Source of the DNA: PALSA-555 sp963731625
GTDB lineage: Bacteria > Actinomycetota > Acidimicrobiia > IMCC26256 > PALSA-555
DNA length: 64,000 bases
Direction of reading: 5' to 3'
Assembly (NCBI GenBank): GCA_963731625.1
Contig: CAVSWH010000015.1
Coordinates: 1 to 64,000, forward strand
This document shows positions 1 through 8,579 of this stretch, in pieces. The notes under the pieces are model-generated. The model had not been told where the DNA came from, searched no databases, and was given only the letters and a program-made list of their open reading frames with translations. A program made the translations under genes and the position numbers. Every line of letters begins with the position of its first letter. Positions within the stretch are counted from its first letter, which is position 1.

Positions 1-46
1 TCTTGTAAAGCAGAGGTCGTCGGTTCGATCCCGACACCCGGCTCCA
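1..46 (+). tRNA. tRNA-Thr (anticodon TGT), 3' part only
   Basis: The window opens inside a tRNA. The anticodon loop reads CTTGTAA, so the anticodon is TGT, which decodes ACA (Thr). The T arm (GTCGG, TTCGATC loop, CCGAC), the 3' acceptor strand, a discriminator T and an encoded CCA all follow in order. The D arm and 5' acceptor strand lie upstream of the window, so the pairing of the acceptor stem cannot be checked. Confidence 0.85.
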
Positions 47-182
47 CGTCGCTGCAGGCCCAGCGGCTGCACCGGCGCGGCGTTCGCCTGACCCTCTTCG
101 CGCGTCTCAACGACGTTTCAAAGGCGTCTCAACGGGATCCTCAGGGCGATGCGAGGCAGCATCACTTCGTCGTTCTGTCGTG

Positions 183-599
183 TCACGAACGTTTGAGCGC
201 TGCGCTGAACTTGGGAAGCTCCTCCTCGTCGATCCGACCGAGCACGAACGGTACGACCCCGACACTGGGAAGATCGAGCAGGAGGCGGCGCTGGCCAAAC
301 CGAGCCGGAATGACGTCCACAAAGTCGACGTCGCCGATTGGAAAAGTTTCCAGCACTCCCCGCGGATACGGAGTGCGTCCGGCGTGCATGACGAAGACGC
401 GACGGTTCGTGACGGCGAGTGGACGATATTGACGATAGGACGTGTAGATACCGACCCGAACCTTGCCGGTCGGTCCTTTTGGCCGCTTGGGTGTCGCTGC
501 GAACGGCAGGACGGCGACGACATGCTCCCCATCGCGTAGCGAATCACTCATGACCTGGAGTACCTGGCTGCGTTGCTTTGCGCCTCGCGGCGACGCCAT
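183..599 (-). CDS. Hypothetical PH-like domain protein
   Basis: A 138-residue soluble protein with no signal peptide or membrane segment. Alternating beta-strand stretches (HVVAVLPF, GIYTSYRQYRPLAVTNRRVFV) and a final helix (EEELPKFSAAL) resemble the bacterial PH-like fold, in which the phrase 'AVTNRRVFV' is typical. No catalytic motif is visible. A second Met at residue 17 (MSDSLRDGE) is an alternative start and would place the protein directly at the first strand. The family call rests on pattern memory only, and no function can be given. It stands alone between the tRNA and the amt operon. Confidence 0.6.
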   Translation of the reverse strand: MASPRGAKQRSQVLQVMSDSLRDGEHVVAVLPFAATPKRPKGPTGKVRVGIYTSYRQYRPLAVTNRRVFVMHAGRTPYPRGVLETFPIGDVDFVDVIPARFGQRRLLLDLPSVGVVPFVLGRIDEEELPKFSAALKRS

Positions 600-1195
600 G
601 ACGCGATCCCTGAGTGCAGGCGAGTAGGTATCCCACGTTACAGCGGACGTGTTGCAGCGCTCGTGAGGGAGTCTGCGTTCTCAATGCACTCTCGAGCGGG
701 CACCTGGCCCATCCAGCCGACTCTGCTGGCGGCGCGAATGAAGCGAACGTGGAGGGGCATCGGCTTCGCGTGCAGCTGCTCACGGCACGTCACCCGGTCT
801 CGGGGCAGAGCACCTCGCCGGGATGGTGAGGCAGCACGTGCTCGTCGAGGAGGGCCCGACTCGCTGCTTGGTCGAGTGCAACGGAGCCGTCCTCGGCGAT
901 CACAGCACCCACGCGTGGGGGTGCAGCCACCGCGTTGCGTGGAGTGTCTGCTGAACAGCCGCAACGCTGGCTGCAAGGATCGGGGCCGGCATCGCGGACT
1001 GCGAGAGCGTCGAGCACGGACTCGGGGTTGGCGCTCGCCCCGCGCGGCGCTGTCAGAGTCCTGACAGTTTTCCGTAACCGTCTCTTTCCTGTCACGAGAC
1101 GTTCAGGACCTTCCGGCTTCTTACCTTCACACCTGGCGTGGAGGTGCCGCGCCGAGGCGAAGGTCTCCGTCGGGGGCCGGGGAGGAGGAAAACGC
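600..1195. other. Intergenic stretch upstream of amt
   Basis: About 600 bases with no convincing gene. Reading frames exist on both strands, but none has a plausible start, ribosome site or family pattern. Some minus-strand peptides around 800-1000 look slightly protein-like and could be remains of a decayed gene. The part nearest amt holds the palindrome listed separately. Confidence 0.5.
1050..1067. promoter_or_regulatory. Perfect inverted repeat upstream of amt (operator or terminator)
   Basis: CTGTCAG-AGTC-CTGACAG is a perfect 7-bp dyad with a 4-nt centre, followed directly by TTTT. The T run fits a weak intrinsic terminator. The position, about 130 bp before the amt start, also fits an operator for nitrogen control. 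The sequence alone does not decide between them. Confidence 0.4.
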
Positions 1196-2854
1196 GTGAC
1201 CACGTTCCAGAAGATGGTCGCGATGACAATCATCACGCTCATTGCTCTGTTCGCGGTGGGCCAGCTCAACCACGGCAGCGGCGACGCGACCGGGAACAAG
1301 ACCGGGGTCGCTGCTGACCAGACGGTGATACCGAACGGGCAAGCCAAGGTCCCGCTCTCTCAGGTCGGGATCAACCAGCTTGCGAACGAGACCGGCCATC
1401 TGGCGGTCTCGATCAACTTCGTCTGGCTGCTCATCACCGGCTTCTTGGTGCTGTTCATGCAGGTCGGGTTCGCGTTCTTAGTCACCGGCCTGACCCGAGC
1501 TAAAAACGCCGGCCACATGATGATGATGAACCTGTCGTCCTTCGTCATCGCGTTGCTGGCGTACTACGCGATCGGTTTTGCCTTCCAGTTCGGAGGCGTC
1601 GCGCCCGTTTCCAACCTGGGTGGCACGTCACCGCTGACGGGCATCTTCGGTCACGGAACCTCGGGTGTGATCGGCTTCCACGGGTTCTTCTTGCAGTCCG
1701 GAGGGGCCTACGACGTCGGCGTGATGGCGTTCTTCTTGTTCCAGGTCGTGTTCATGGAGACCGCCGGATACATCATCATCGGCGCGATCGCCGAGCGCGT
1801 GAGCTTCGCGGGGTTCATCCTGGCGGAGATCGCGATGGGCGCGATCATCTACCCGATCTACGGCAACTGGATGTGGGGCGGCGGCTGGCTCTCACAGCTC
1901 GGCCACTCGCTCAACCTCGGCAACGGCGCCGTCGACTTCGCCGGTTCGGGCGTCGTGCACGCGACGGGAGGGTGGGCGGCCCTCGCGCTGGCCATGCTGC
2001 TCGGTCCTCGGATCGGGAAATACAAGGAGGACGGGACACCAAGGGCCTTTCCCGGCCACAACCTGGGATACGCGGTCATCGGAACGCTGGTGCTCACCTT
2101 CGGGTGGATGGGGTTCAACCCCGGCTCGACCTTCGGCGCCACCGACCTGCGCATCTCGATTGTGGCCGTCAACACGCTGCTCGCGGCGTCGGCCGGCGCC
2201 GTGATGGCCATGGCCTGGACGAACGCCAAGTGGGGCAAGCCCGACATCTCGATGACCTGTAACGGGATGCTTGCCGGCCTCGTGGCGATCACCGCGCCGT
2301 GCGCGTTCGTGTCACCAGCCGGCGCAGTGATCATCGGCGTCATCGCCGGCCTCGTGGTCGTCTACGCGGTGGAGTTCCTCGACAAGCGAGCCAAGATCGA
2401 CGACCCATGTGGCGCGATCTCTGTGCACGGCTTCGCTGGGGCCTGGGGTCTCCTGTCGGTCGGCTTGCTGGCCGACGGCACCTACCCGGCGAAGTCGGTC
2501 GGATGGAACGGCATTCTGCAGCCCGTCCAGGGTGTCATCCCTGCGCTGCTCAACGGCCATTCCATCATGGGGAACAACGGCCCGATGAGTCAGCTCGGGG
2601 CGCAGCTGATCGACATCGGGGTCGGCTTCGCGTGGGCCTTCGGCGTCACCTTCTTGATCTTCATGGTGGCGAGGCACTTCATGAAGATCCGGGTCTCGCC
2701 AGAAGTCGAGATCGCCGGAACCGACGAAGGCGAGTTTGGCGCCGTGTGCTACCCAGACTTCGTGCTGAAGACTGAGGAGCACCCGGGAATCCCAAAGGAG
2801 ATGCCTATCGGAACCGCCACGTCACCCACGTCCCAATCGACCACGACCACCTGA
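1196..2854 (+). CDS. amt: Ammonium transporter Amt
   Basis: Amt/MEP/Rh-family channel that takes up ammonium across the cytoplasmic membrane. The 552-residue product has eleven or more hydrophobic segments and the Amt signature around DFAGSGVVHATGG. The twin pore histidines are visible in VVHATGG and in ISVHGFAGAWG. An extra N-terminal hydrophobic stretch (about residues 9-22) precedes the core and may be a cleaved signal. The GTG start is chosen because GGAGGAGG lies just upstream; reading further 5' gives no transporter-like sequence. glnK follows after 10 nt, the classical pairing in which the PII protein plugs the channel when nitrogen is plentiful. Confidence 0.95.
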   Translation: MTTFQKMVAMTIITLIALFAVGQLNHGSGDATGNKTGVAADQTVIPNGQAKVPLSQVGINQLANETGHLAVSINFVWLLITGFLVLFMQVGFAFLVTGLTRAKNAGHMMMMNLSSFVIALLAYYAIGFAFQFGGVAPVSNLGGTSPLTGIFGHGTSGVIGFHGFFLQSGGAYDVGVMAFFLFQVVFMETAGYIIIGAIAERVSFAGFILAEIAMGAIIYPIYGNWMWGGGWLSQLGHSLNLGNGAVDFAGSGVVHATGGWAALALAMLLGPRIGKYKEDGTPRAFPGHNLGYAVIGTLVLTFGWMGFNPGSTFGATDLRISIVAVNTLLAASAGAVMAMAWTNAKWGKPDISMTCNGMLAGLVAITAPCAFVSPAGAVIIGVIAGLVVVYAVEFLDKRAKIDDPCGAISVHGFAGAWGLLSVGLLADGTYPAKSVGWNGILQPVQGVIPALLNGHSIMGNNGPMSQLGAQLIDIGVGFAWAFGVTFLIFMVARHFMKIRVSPEVEIAGTDEGEFGAVCYPDFVLKTEEHPGIPKEMPIGTATSPTSQSTTTT

Positions 2855-2864
2855 GGGAGGGCGA

Positions 2865-3203
2865 GTGAAACTGATCGTTGCCATCATCAAGCCCTTCAAG
2901 CTCGAGGAGGTCACGGACGCGCTACAGGCGCTCGAGGTCTCGGGGATGACGATCTCCGAGGTGCGAGGCCACGGTCGCCAACGTGGTCACACCGAGGTGT
3001 ACCGCGGCGCCGAATACCAAGTGGATTACGTGCCCAAGGTCCGCCTGGAGGTCGTGGTCGAGGACCCCGACACCGAGAAGGTGGTCAACGCCATCATGAG
3101 CACGGCTCGAACCGGCAAGATCGGAGACGGCAAAATCTGGATCATGCCGATCGACGCAGTGGTGCGGATCCGTACCGGAGAGGCCGGTTCGGACGCCCTC
3201 TGA
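2865..3203 (+). CDS. glnK: Nitrogen regulatory protein PII (GlnK/GlnB)
   Basis: A 112-residue PII signal protein that senses ATP/ADP and 2-oxoglutarate as a trimer and gates Amt and other nitrogen targets. The start MKLIVAIIKPFKLEEV, the T-loop YRGAEYQVDY with Tyr51 (the residue modified by uridylylation or adenylylation in the family) and the C-loop TGKIGDGKIWI are all present. The GTG start follows GAGGGAGG. It sits in an amt-glnK-glnD order, so its modifying enzyme is encoded next. The position beside amt favours the name glnK over glnB, although the two cannot be separated by sequence alone here. Confidence 0.95.
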   Translation: MKLIVAIIKPFKLEEVTDALQALEVSGMTISEVRGHGRQRGHTEVYRGAEYQVDYVPKVRLEVVVEDPDTEKVVNAIMSTARTGKIGDGKIWIMPIDAVVRIRTGEAGSDAL

Positions 3204-3237
3204 ACCCAGGCTGGAGGCACTGCTCCGCGACCATGCG

Positions 3238-5466
3238 TTGCGGGGCAGTGCCTTCGGCCGCGCCTACGCCTCGTTCGTGGATCAATGGGTTCAGGACCTG
3301 GTGGCCGACGAGGCTGGCCTCGCGGTCGTCGCCGTTGGCGGCTACGGCCGCCGCGAGCTCTGCCCGGGAAGCGACCTCGACATCCTGCTCCTGCACGCCG
3401 ACCGTCGCGACGTCGCCCAGATAGCCGACCGACTCTGGTACCCGCTCTGGGACGCCGGGTTGCAGGTCGACCACAGCGTCCGAACGGTCCGACAGGCGCG
3501 GGCAGAAGCAAGCGACGACTTGCGCGTGACGATCGGCCTGCTCGACGCCCGCCTCGTTGCTGGAGACGCGGCGCTCAGCGAATCCCTGACCCGACGAATC
3601 CACACCGCCTGGCGGGAGCACGCGGCGCGGCGGCTGCCCGCACTCGATCACGCCACGGCCACTCGCCACGCCACCGCCGGAGAGGTGGCGTTCCTCCTCG
3701 AGCCCGACCTCAAGGAGGGCCACGGGGGCCTCCGCGACGCCACGACCCTCGCCGCCGTCGCGGCAGCGACCGAATTCATCGAGCCCGACCAGGCCGTCCG
3801 GGAGGCACGAGAAACACTCCTCGAGGTGCGGGTCGCGCTCCAGCGGGTCACCGGGCGACGATCCAACACGCTCGGACTCGAACAACAAGACGAGGTCGCC
3901 GTCGAGTACGGCACGCGGGACGCGGACGAGCTCATGCGCCAGGTGGCGACCGCCGCCCGTGCCATCGCCTGGCACTCAGATGACGCGTGGCAACGAGTCC
4001 GATCCTGGATCGAGGGACCCGGCCGCCGCTCGTCGCCCGGAGGCGATAGGGACCTCGGATACGGCATCGTGCTGCGCGACCGTGAGGTCACACTCGTAAA
4101 TCACTCGCTCGCTCGCGACCGCGCGGCGCTTCCCCGCGTGGCGGCCGCCGCCGCGCACGTTGGCGCTTCGATTGAACGCTCGACGCTCCTCGCGCTGGCC
4201 GCCGACGCGCCCGCCCTCACCGGTCCGTGGCCCGATGAAGCGCGTGAGGCGTTCGTCTCGCTCCTCGGGGCGAGCAGCCAGCTCGTCCGAGTGCTCGAAA
4301 CCCTCGACCAGCACGACCTCATCACACGCCTCATCCCCGAATGGGAGCCGGTGCGGAGCCGCCCGCAGCGCAACGCCTTCCATCAATACACGGTCGACCG
4401 GCACCTCATGGAGGCCGCGGCGCAGGCGGCCGCCCTCACCCGGCGGGTCGAGCGGCCCGATCTCCTCCTCGTCGCCGCGTTCCTCCATGATCTCGGCAAG
4501 GGCTACCCCGGCGACCACACCGATGCCGGCGTCACGCACATGGGCACCATTGCCACCCGCATGGGGTTCGACCCTGCCGACGTCCACATCCTTGTCCAGC
4601 TCGTGCGTCAGCATCTCCTCCTCGCCCAAGTGGCGACCAGTCGAGACCTTGCGGACCCGGCCACGCTCCAGCGCGTCGCCGACCAAGTGGGGACGGTCGC
4701 GACGCTCGAGCTGCTCCACGCGCTCACCGAAGCCGATTCGCGAGCCACCGGCCCGACCGCATGGACCCCGTGGCGCGCCGAACTCATCGGGGACCTCGTC
4801 GACGGTGTCCGCGCCGCGCTCGGTGCTCCATCCCAGCCGACGCCCCCACGCCTCACGATCGAACCGCCGCCGGGTCCGCCGCCGCCCCAACCAACAGTTG
4901 AGGTGCGCGACGCCACCGTCCGGGTAGTCGGTCGCGACCGCCCAGGACTGTTCGCAGCGAGCGTCGGCCTCTTGGCGCTGAATGGCCAAGACGTCCGGGC
5001 CGCCCGCGCCGCCTCCAGCCCCGACGTCGCGGTGGCCGAATTCGACGTCGAGCCTGCCTTCGGGAAGCCGGTCCAAGCCCCGGAACTCGAGCGCCAACTC
5101 GTCGCCGCGGTCGAGGACCGTCTGGACCTCGACGCCCGCCTCACCCAACGCGCCCGCGCCTACGCTCCGCTCCGGGCGCCGATGGCTGCCCGACCTGCTG
5201 CCCCGCGAGTGCTCATCCACCGCGACGAGTCGCCAACCGCGATCATCATCGAAGTGCGCGCCCCCGACGGCGTCGGCGTCCTTTACCGAATCGCTCGAGC
5301 CCTCCGCGACGCTGGACTCGACATCCGCCTCGCAAAGATCGCCACGCTCGGACACGAGGTGGTCGACACCTTCTACGTTGTCGACGCGCAAGGCGGCCAG
5401 CGACCCTCGAAACAGACGCTGGCTGCGATCGAACCTCGGATCCTTGACGCACTCACTGCCGACTGA
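3238..5466 (+). CDS. glnD: PII nucleotidyltransferase/hydrolase GlnD
   Basis: Bifunctional enzyme that adds and removes a nucleotidyl group on PII according to nitrogen status. Domain order is typical: a nucleotidyltransferase domain (GGYGRRELCPGSDLD, about residues 35-50), a helical region, an HD phosphohydrolase domain (FLHDLGKGYPGDHTD in the middle) and two ACT domains at the C terminus (VVGRDRPGLFAAS and APDGVGVLYRIARAL). At 742 residues it is shorter than the usual 800-900. The start is doubtful: TTG is the first ordinary start codon in frame, no good ribosome site precedes it, and the frame stays open and protein-like back into the end of glnK. A CTG start at 3211 or 3220 near GGAGG is possible. 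Confidence 0.9.
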   Translation: MRGSAFGRAYASFVDQWVQDLVADEAGLAVVAVGGYGRRELCPGSDLDILLLHADRRDVAQIADRLWYPLWDAGLQVDHSVRTVRQARAEASDDLRVTIGLLDARLVAGDAALSESLTRRIHTAWREHAARRLPALDHATATRHATAGEVAFLLEPDLKEGHGGLRDATTLAAVAAATEFIEPDQAVREARETLLEVRVALQRVTGRRSNTLGLEQQDEVAVEYGTRDADELMRQVATAARAIAWHSDDAWQRVRSWIEGPGRRSSPGGDRDLGYGIVLRDREVTLVNHSLARDRAALPRVAAAAAHVGASIERSTLLALAADAPALTGPWPDEAREAFVSLLGASSQLVRVLETLDQHDLITRLIPEWEPVRSRPQRNAFHQYTVDRHLMEAAAQAAALTRRVERPDLLLVAAFLHDLGKGYPGDHTDAGVTHMGTIATRMGFDPADVHILVQLVRQHLLLAQVATSRDLADPATLQRVADQVGTVATLELLHALTEADSRATGPTAWTPWRAELIGDLVDGVRAALGAPSQPTPPRLTIEPPPGPPPPQPTVEVRDATVRVVGRDRPGLFAASVGLLALNGQDVRAARAASSPDVAVAEFDVEPAFGKPVQAPELERQLVAAVEDRLDLDARLTQRARAYAPLRAPMAARPAAPRVLIHRDESPTAIIIEVRAPDGVGVLYRIARALRDAGLDIRLAKIATLGHEVVDTFYVVDAQGGQRPSKQTLAAIEPRILDALTAD

Positions 5467-5701
5467 CCCTCCCCGGGAGAGACCGAGTGCCCCGGTGTCC
5501 CCGACCTCTCAACGGGACGTCGCGTGCGACAGACGACCCGGTCTGGTCAGCTCCACCCGCCCGATCGAACGTCGACCACCCCGCCAAGCGGGTGTGGAAC
5601 AGACGGAGCTCGCCTCTCGCAGGGCATCGCACGCTGTCGCGACGGCCCCGTGGTCGCGAACATACGATGACCGTACCGACAGCGAACGCTGGAGAGTTTT
5701 C

Positions 5702-6124
5702 GTGAGTCGTCGGGAGATCCGCCTGCACCACGAACGGGTCGTCGGTGCGGCGCTCTTCCTGGCCGTCCTTTTGCCTCTGTACTTCCTCTTGACTGGCTTC
5801 GCGGTGACGGGCTCTGAACAGTCGCCAATCGCATGCAGCAGCACCATCGCCGAGCTTGGGCACAGTCAGGCGACGCCGACGGATCCGATCGGCGCCTGCC
5901 ACGCCGGTGCGACGCAGCGGCTCCACCTCGCTCTGGGCTACTTCGCAGCGTGCCTGGGAGTCGGAGTCGCGGCCTGGCTCGTCGGTGGCGCGCGCGAACG
6001 ATCTCTCAACCGAGCCTGGGCGCAAGCGCGTGCGCCCTCACGCTGGCTGAGCACACCCGCACAGATCTGGGTCTTCGCCGCGCTGCTCTTCGTTGTGTTA
6101 GCGGGCGCGGCGCAAGGCATCTGA
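5702..6124 (+). CDS. Small membrane protein, unknown function
   Basis: A 140-residue protein with three hydrophobic segments: VVGAALFLAVLLPLYFLL near the N terminus, LALGYFAACLGVGVAAWLV in the middle and WVFAALLFVVLAGAAQGI at the very end. Between the first two lies a loop with two cysteines (ACSST and GACHAG) that could form a disulfide outside the membrane. The GTG start is preceded by GGAGAG. No family is recognised. It is an isolated gene after glnD, followed by a decayed fragment. Confidence 0.6.
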   Translation: MSRREIRLHHERVVGAALFLAVLLPLYFLLTGFAVTGSEQSPIACSSTIAELGHSQATPTDPIGACHAGATQRLHLALGYFAACLGVGVAAWLVGGARERSLNRAWAQARAPSRWLSTPAQIWVFAALLFVVLAGAAQGI

Positions 6125-6328
6125 GCATTCGCCGGGGTTGCATCCAAGGACGGCGCTCCCGCGGCCCGTCTGCAGCCCTCGACGACGTATCACTTCCAGT
6201 TGGTGAGCACGAACGCCGACGGTGTGACGGAGGGTGCCGACCAGACCTTCACCACGCCCGCCACGCCGGCGGCCAGCGTCACCCTGACTCCGAGCACGTT
6301 CACGGCGACGGCCAGATTCACGGGCTGA
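6125..6328 (+). pseudogene. Remnant of a fibronectin-III-like secreted protein
   Basis: An open frame without a start codon encodes a stretch containing LQPSTTYHFQLVSTNADG followed by GADQTFTT, the classic end of an Fn3-like repeat in large secreted actinobacterial proteins, and then a Thr/Pro linker. The frame begins right after the stop codon of the preceding gene and ends at a TGA. Beyond it, another frame reads SCAGGKVSKTR, which suggests further frameshifted remains up to the 3' end of the next gene. It is interpreted as a relic of a lost surface protein gene. Confidence 0.5.
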
Positions 6329-6403
6329 TTCCAGCCGTCCTGCGCCGGCGGGAAGGTCAGCAAGACCCGGCAGCGGATCCCCGGGTTGTGTCCGTGCGCC
6401 TCG

Positions 6404-8179
6404 TTACGCGGGCGGGTGTGACGACGGCTCGAGGGTGGACGCGGGACCCAGGTCGGCCACCAAGTCGCGTGCCGCGGCGTCGAGCACGACACGGTCCCGG
6501 CCCTCGGACTTGGCGCGGAGGAGCGCCGCGTCGGCGAGCTCGACGATCTCGCCGAACGCGAGGTCGGCCTGCCCGAGGGCCAAGCCGAAGCTGACCGTGA
6601 ACGAGGGGACGACCCCGCCGCGCTGCGCGTCGACGAGCCGAGACCTCACTCGGTCAATCACCGCGTAGGCGTCGGTGATCGTGCAGTCGGGCAGGACGAC
6701 GACGAACTCCTCGCCGCCGTAGCGTGAGGCGACGTCGTTGGGTCGCACGCTGTCGCGCAGGACGCGGGCGAAGAGGCGCAGGGCACGGTCGCCCGTGTCG
6801 TGACCGTGGATGTCGTTGAGCAGCTTGAAGTGGTCGAGGTCGCCATAGGCGACGACGTAGGGGTGCGCCTCGGCGGTGAGGTCGCGGACGGCGGCCTCGA
6901 GGCTGCGACGGTTCAACAGACCGGTGAGCGGATCGGTGCGGGCCTGCGCCTCGGTGCGGCTGAAGGCTCGGATGATCCCGATCCGCTCGCCCGCTTTCCG
7001 GGCGATGAGCTCCAGGTCGGCGGTCCTGGTCGAGTCCGGCGGCGTCTGGTCGGGACCGGTGGCGTGCAGGACGCCGACGGTCTTGCCCGCGATGCTGACC
7101 GGGACGCACACGGCCGAGCAGTCGCCCGTGTCGCGGTCGCGGAGATGGGGACAGGTGTCGATCGCCGTGCTCGAGGGCCAGGTCTGGGTCTGGCCGCGGC
7201 TCGTGGCCGGGCAGTCGTCGGGCGACATGACCGGGCAGCCCGGTCCGCCCTCGGGATCCGTCGTGATGACCTGCTGGAAGTGGGCGCGACTCGAATCGGC
7301 GACGAGGAACTCACAGGGGAGCTCGGGTGAGCTCCGTTCGATCGCGTGCTGCATGAGCGTGCAGCACGCAGGCTCGGTGCGCACCAGCTCGAGGGCCCGC
7401 TGCAGGCCGGACTCGAGTTCGTTGCGGCGGGCCTCAGCGAGCTGGACGCGGTAGCGGCGCCGGATCGAGGCGATCACGATCCCGAACGCGATGATGGTGA
7501 GGACGAGCACGGTGGCCAGGACGGGCAGCAGGCCATTGGTGCGGGTCTGGAAGCTGCGGTTCGTGCTCGCGACCACCGCGTTGATGCGGGTCTGGTAAAG
7601 GTTCTGGATCGCGGTCAGGTCTTGCTGCTTCTGGTCGGAGAGCGACGCGAAGGTGGCCACGGCACTCGACGCGGCCGACGGGTTCGACAGCAGCGCCACG
7701 CCCTGCTGGGAGATCTGCTCGGTTTCCTGGTTGACCGTGTCGCGGAGCTTCGCCTCGCCGGGCAGGTTGACCGAGGCGCGCTCGTAGTTCTTCCACGCCG
7801 TCACCGCGGCGTTGTTGAGGGCGGTCAGCTGGTCGGCGCCGGCGGCGAGGGCGCCCGGGTGCGGCGACTGCACCAGGTTCTCCAGCGCGGTGCTGCCGGC
7901 GCCGTAGTTGTGGATCGCCGTCCCGAGCGCCGTGGATGCCGGCACCAGCTGGGTGGTGGCGGTGTTGATGTTGCGCTGCGCGCTGGAGAGGGTGAGCGAT
8001 CCGGTGATGACGAGGGCGACGACGACCAGGACGGTGAGCACCCACAACAGCTGCACCTGGTGGTGCGGCGCGACCTCGCGACGGACTGAGTGGCGTGCCC
8101 GCCACGACCGCCAGGCGGAGGTCAGCTTCGTCGGCCGGCCTCGGTGCTGCGCACCCGGTGGATACGTGGGGGTGGTCAT
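6404..8179 (-). CDS. Membrane-bound GAF-GGDEF diguanylate cyclase
   Basis: Predicted to make cyclic di-GMP from two GTP. The 591-residue product has an N-terminal transmembrane helix (about 47-67), a helical periplasmic sensor region, a second helix (LPVLATVLVLTIIAFGIVIA, about 218-238), a cysteine-containing GAF-like domain (about 270-400) and a GGDEF domain. The active-site loop is GGEEF at 488-492, with an upstream RPND (479-482) matching the RxxD inhibitory I-site, so product inhibition is likely. No EAL or HD-GYP partner is in the window. The start codon overlaps a stop codon of a minus-strand open frame just upstream (ATGA), which may be part of a decayed gene. Confidence 0.9.
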   Translation of the reverse strand: MTTPTYPPGAQHRGRPTKLTSAWRSWRARHSVRREVAPHHQVQLLWVLTVLVVVALVITGSLTLSSAQRNINTATTQLVPASTALGTAIHNYGAGSTALENLVQSPHPGALAAGADQLTALNNAAVTAWKNYERASVNLPGEAKLRDTVNQETEQISQQGVALLSNPSAASSAVATFASLSDQKQQDLTAIQNLYQTRINAVVASTNRSFQTRTNGLLPVLATVLVLTIIAFGIVIASIRRRYRVQLAEARRNELESGLQRALELVRTEPACCTLMQHAIERSSPELPCEFLVADSSRAHFQQVITTDPEGGPGCPVMSPDDCPATSRGQTQTWPSSTAIDTCPHLRDRDTGDCSAVCVPVSIAGKTVGVLHATGPDQTPPDSTRTADLELIARKAGERIGIIRAFSRTEAQARTDPLTGLLNRRSLEAAVRDLTAEAHPYVVAYGDLDHFKLLNDIHGHDTGDRALRLFARVLRDSVRPNDVASRYGGEEFVVVLPDCTITDAYAVIDRVRSRLVDAQRGGVVPSFTVSFGLALGQADLAFGEIVELADAALLRAKSEGRDRVVLDAAARDLVADLGPASTLEPSSHPPA

Positions 8180-8579
8180 GTCACGCCGGTCGCTCGCGGT
8201 TCGCCAGGGTCACGTGGGGCGCGTCGTTGACGGTGCGGGTCCAGGCCGGGGCCTCGTGCGGGGGACGCGTGCCAACGTCGGGGGCCGAAGAGGGTCATCA
8301 GGCGTGTGGGCGCCGAAGCGGGCTCGGCGTCGGTCGCGAGGTGGGACACGCCGACGAGCTGGTACGCGTGGAACCGATCATCGTCATCTCCTCCCAACTC
8401 GAGTGCCCTCTGTAGTGTCGGTACGGCCCGGCCAATCTTGAGCCGTGGGGGGCTCTCGGGGCCGAGATGGGGCGACGGGCGGGCCCGACCGCCCGATCGC
8501 TGGGCGACGTGTGTCCTCGTGGGGTCCGGGGCCGTGGCGGTCGAGGCGAGACGCGGGCTCTCCGGTTCCCAGCGAGCCG
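8180..8579. other. Intergenic stretch with a possible hydrolase remnant on the minus strand
   Basis: No intact gene. On the minus strand, roughly 8290-8440, an open frame reads LKIGRAVPTLQRALELGG, then acidic residues, then HAYQLVGVSHLATD. This last phrase loosely recalls the C-terminal end of some alpha/beta-hydrolase domain proteins (a 'SHxx' ending). It has no start and the downstream residues look non-coding. It is either a relic or chance reading in GC-rich DNA. Confidence 0.25.

Noticed and set aside
1080..1095. A full GlnR operator upstream of amt
   Set aside because: Only one half-site pair is loosely matched and the spacing to a second pair does not fit, so it is mentioned only as a weak possibility.
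5247..5701. Upstream extension of the small membrane protein frame into glnD
   Set aside because: Residues before the GTG at 5702 are Ser/Pro/Arg-rich shadow of glnD; the GTG has a ribosome site and begins the hydrophobic protein.
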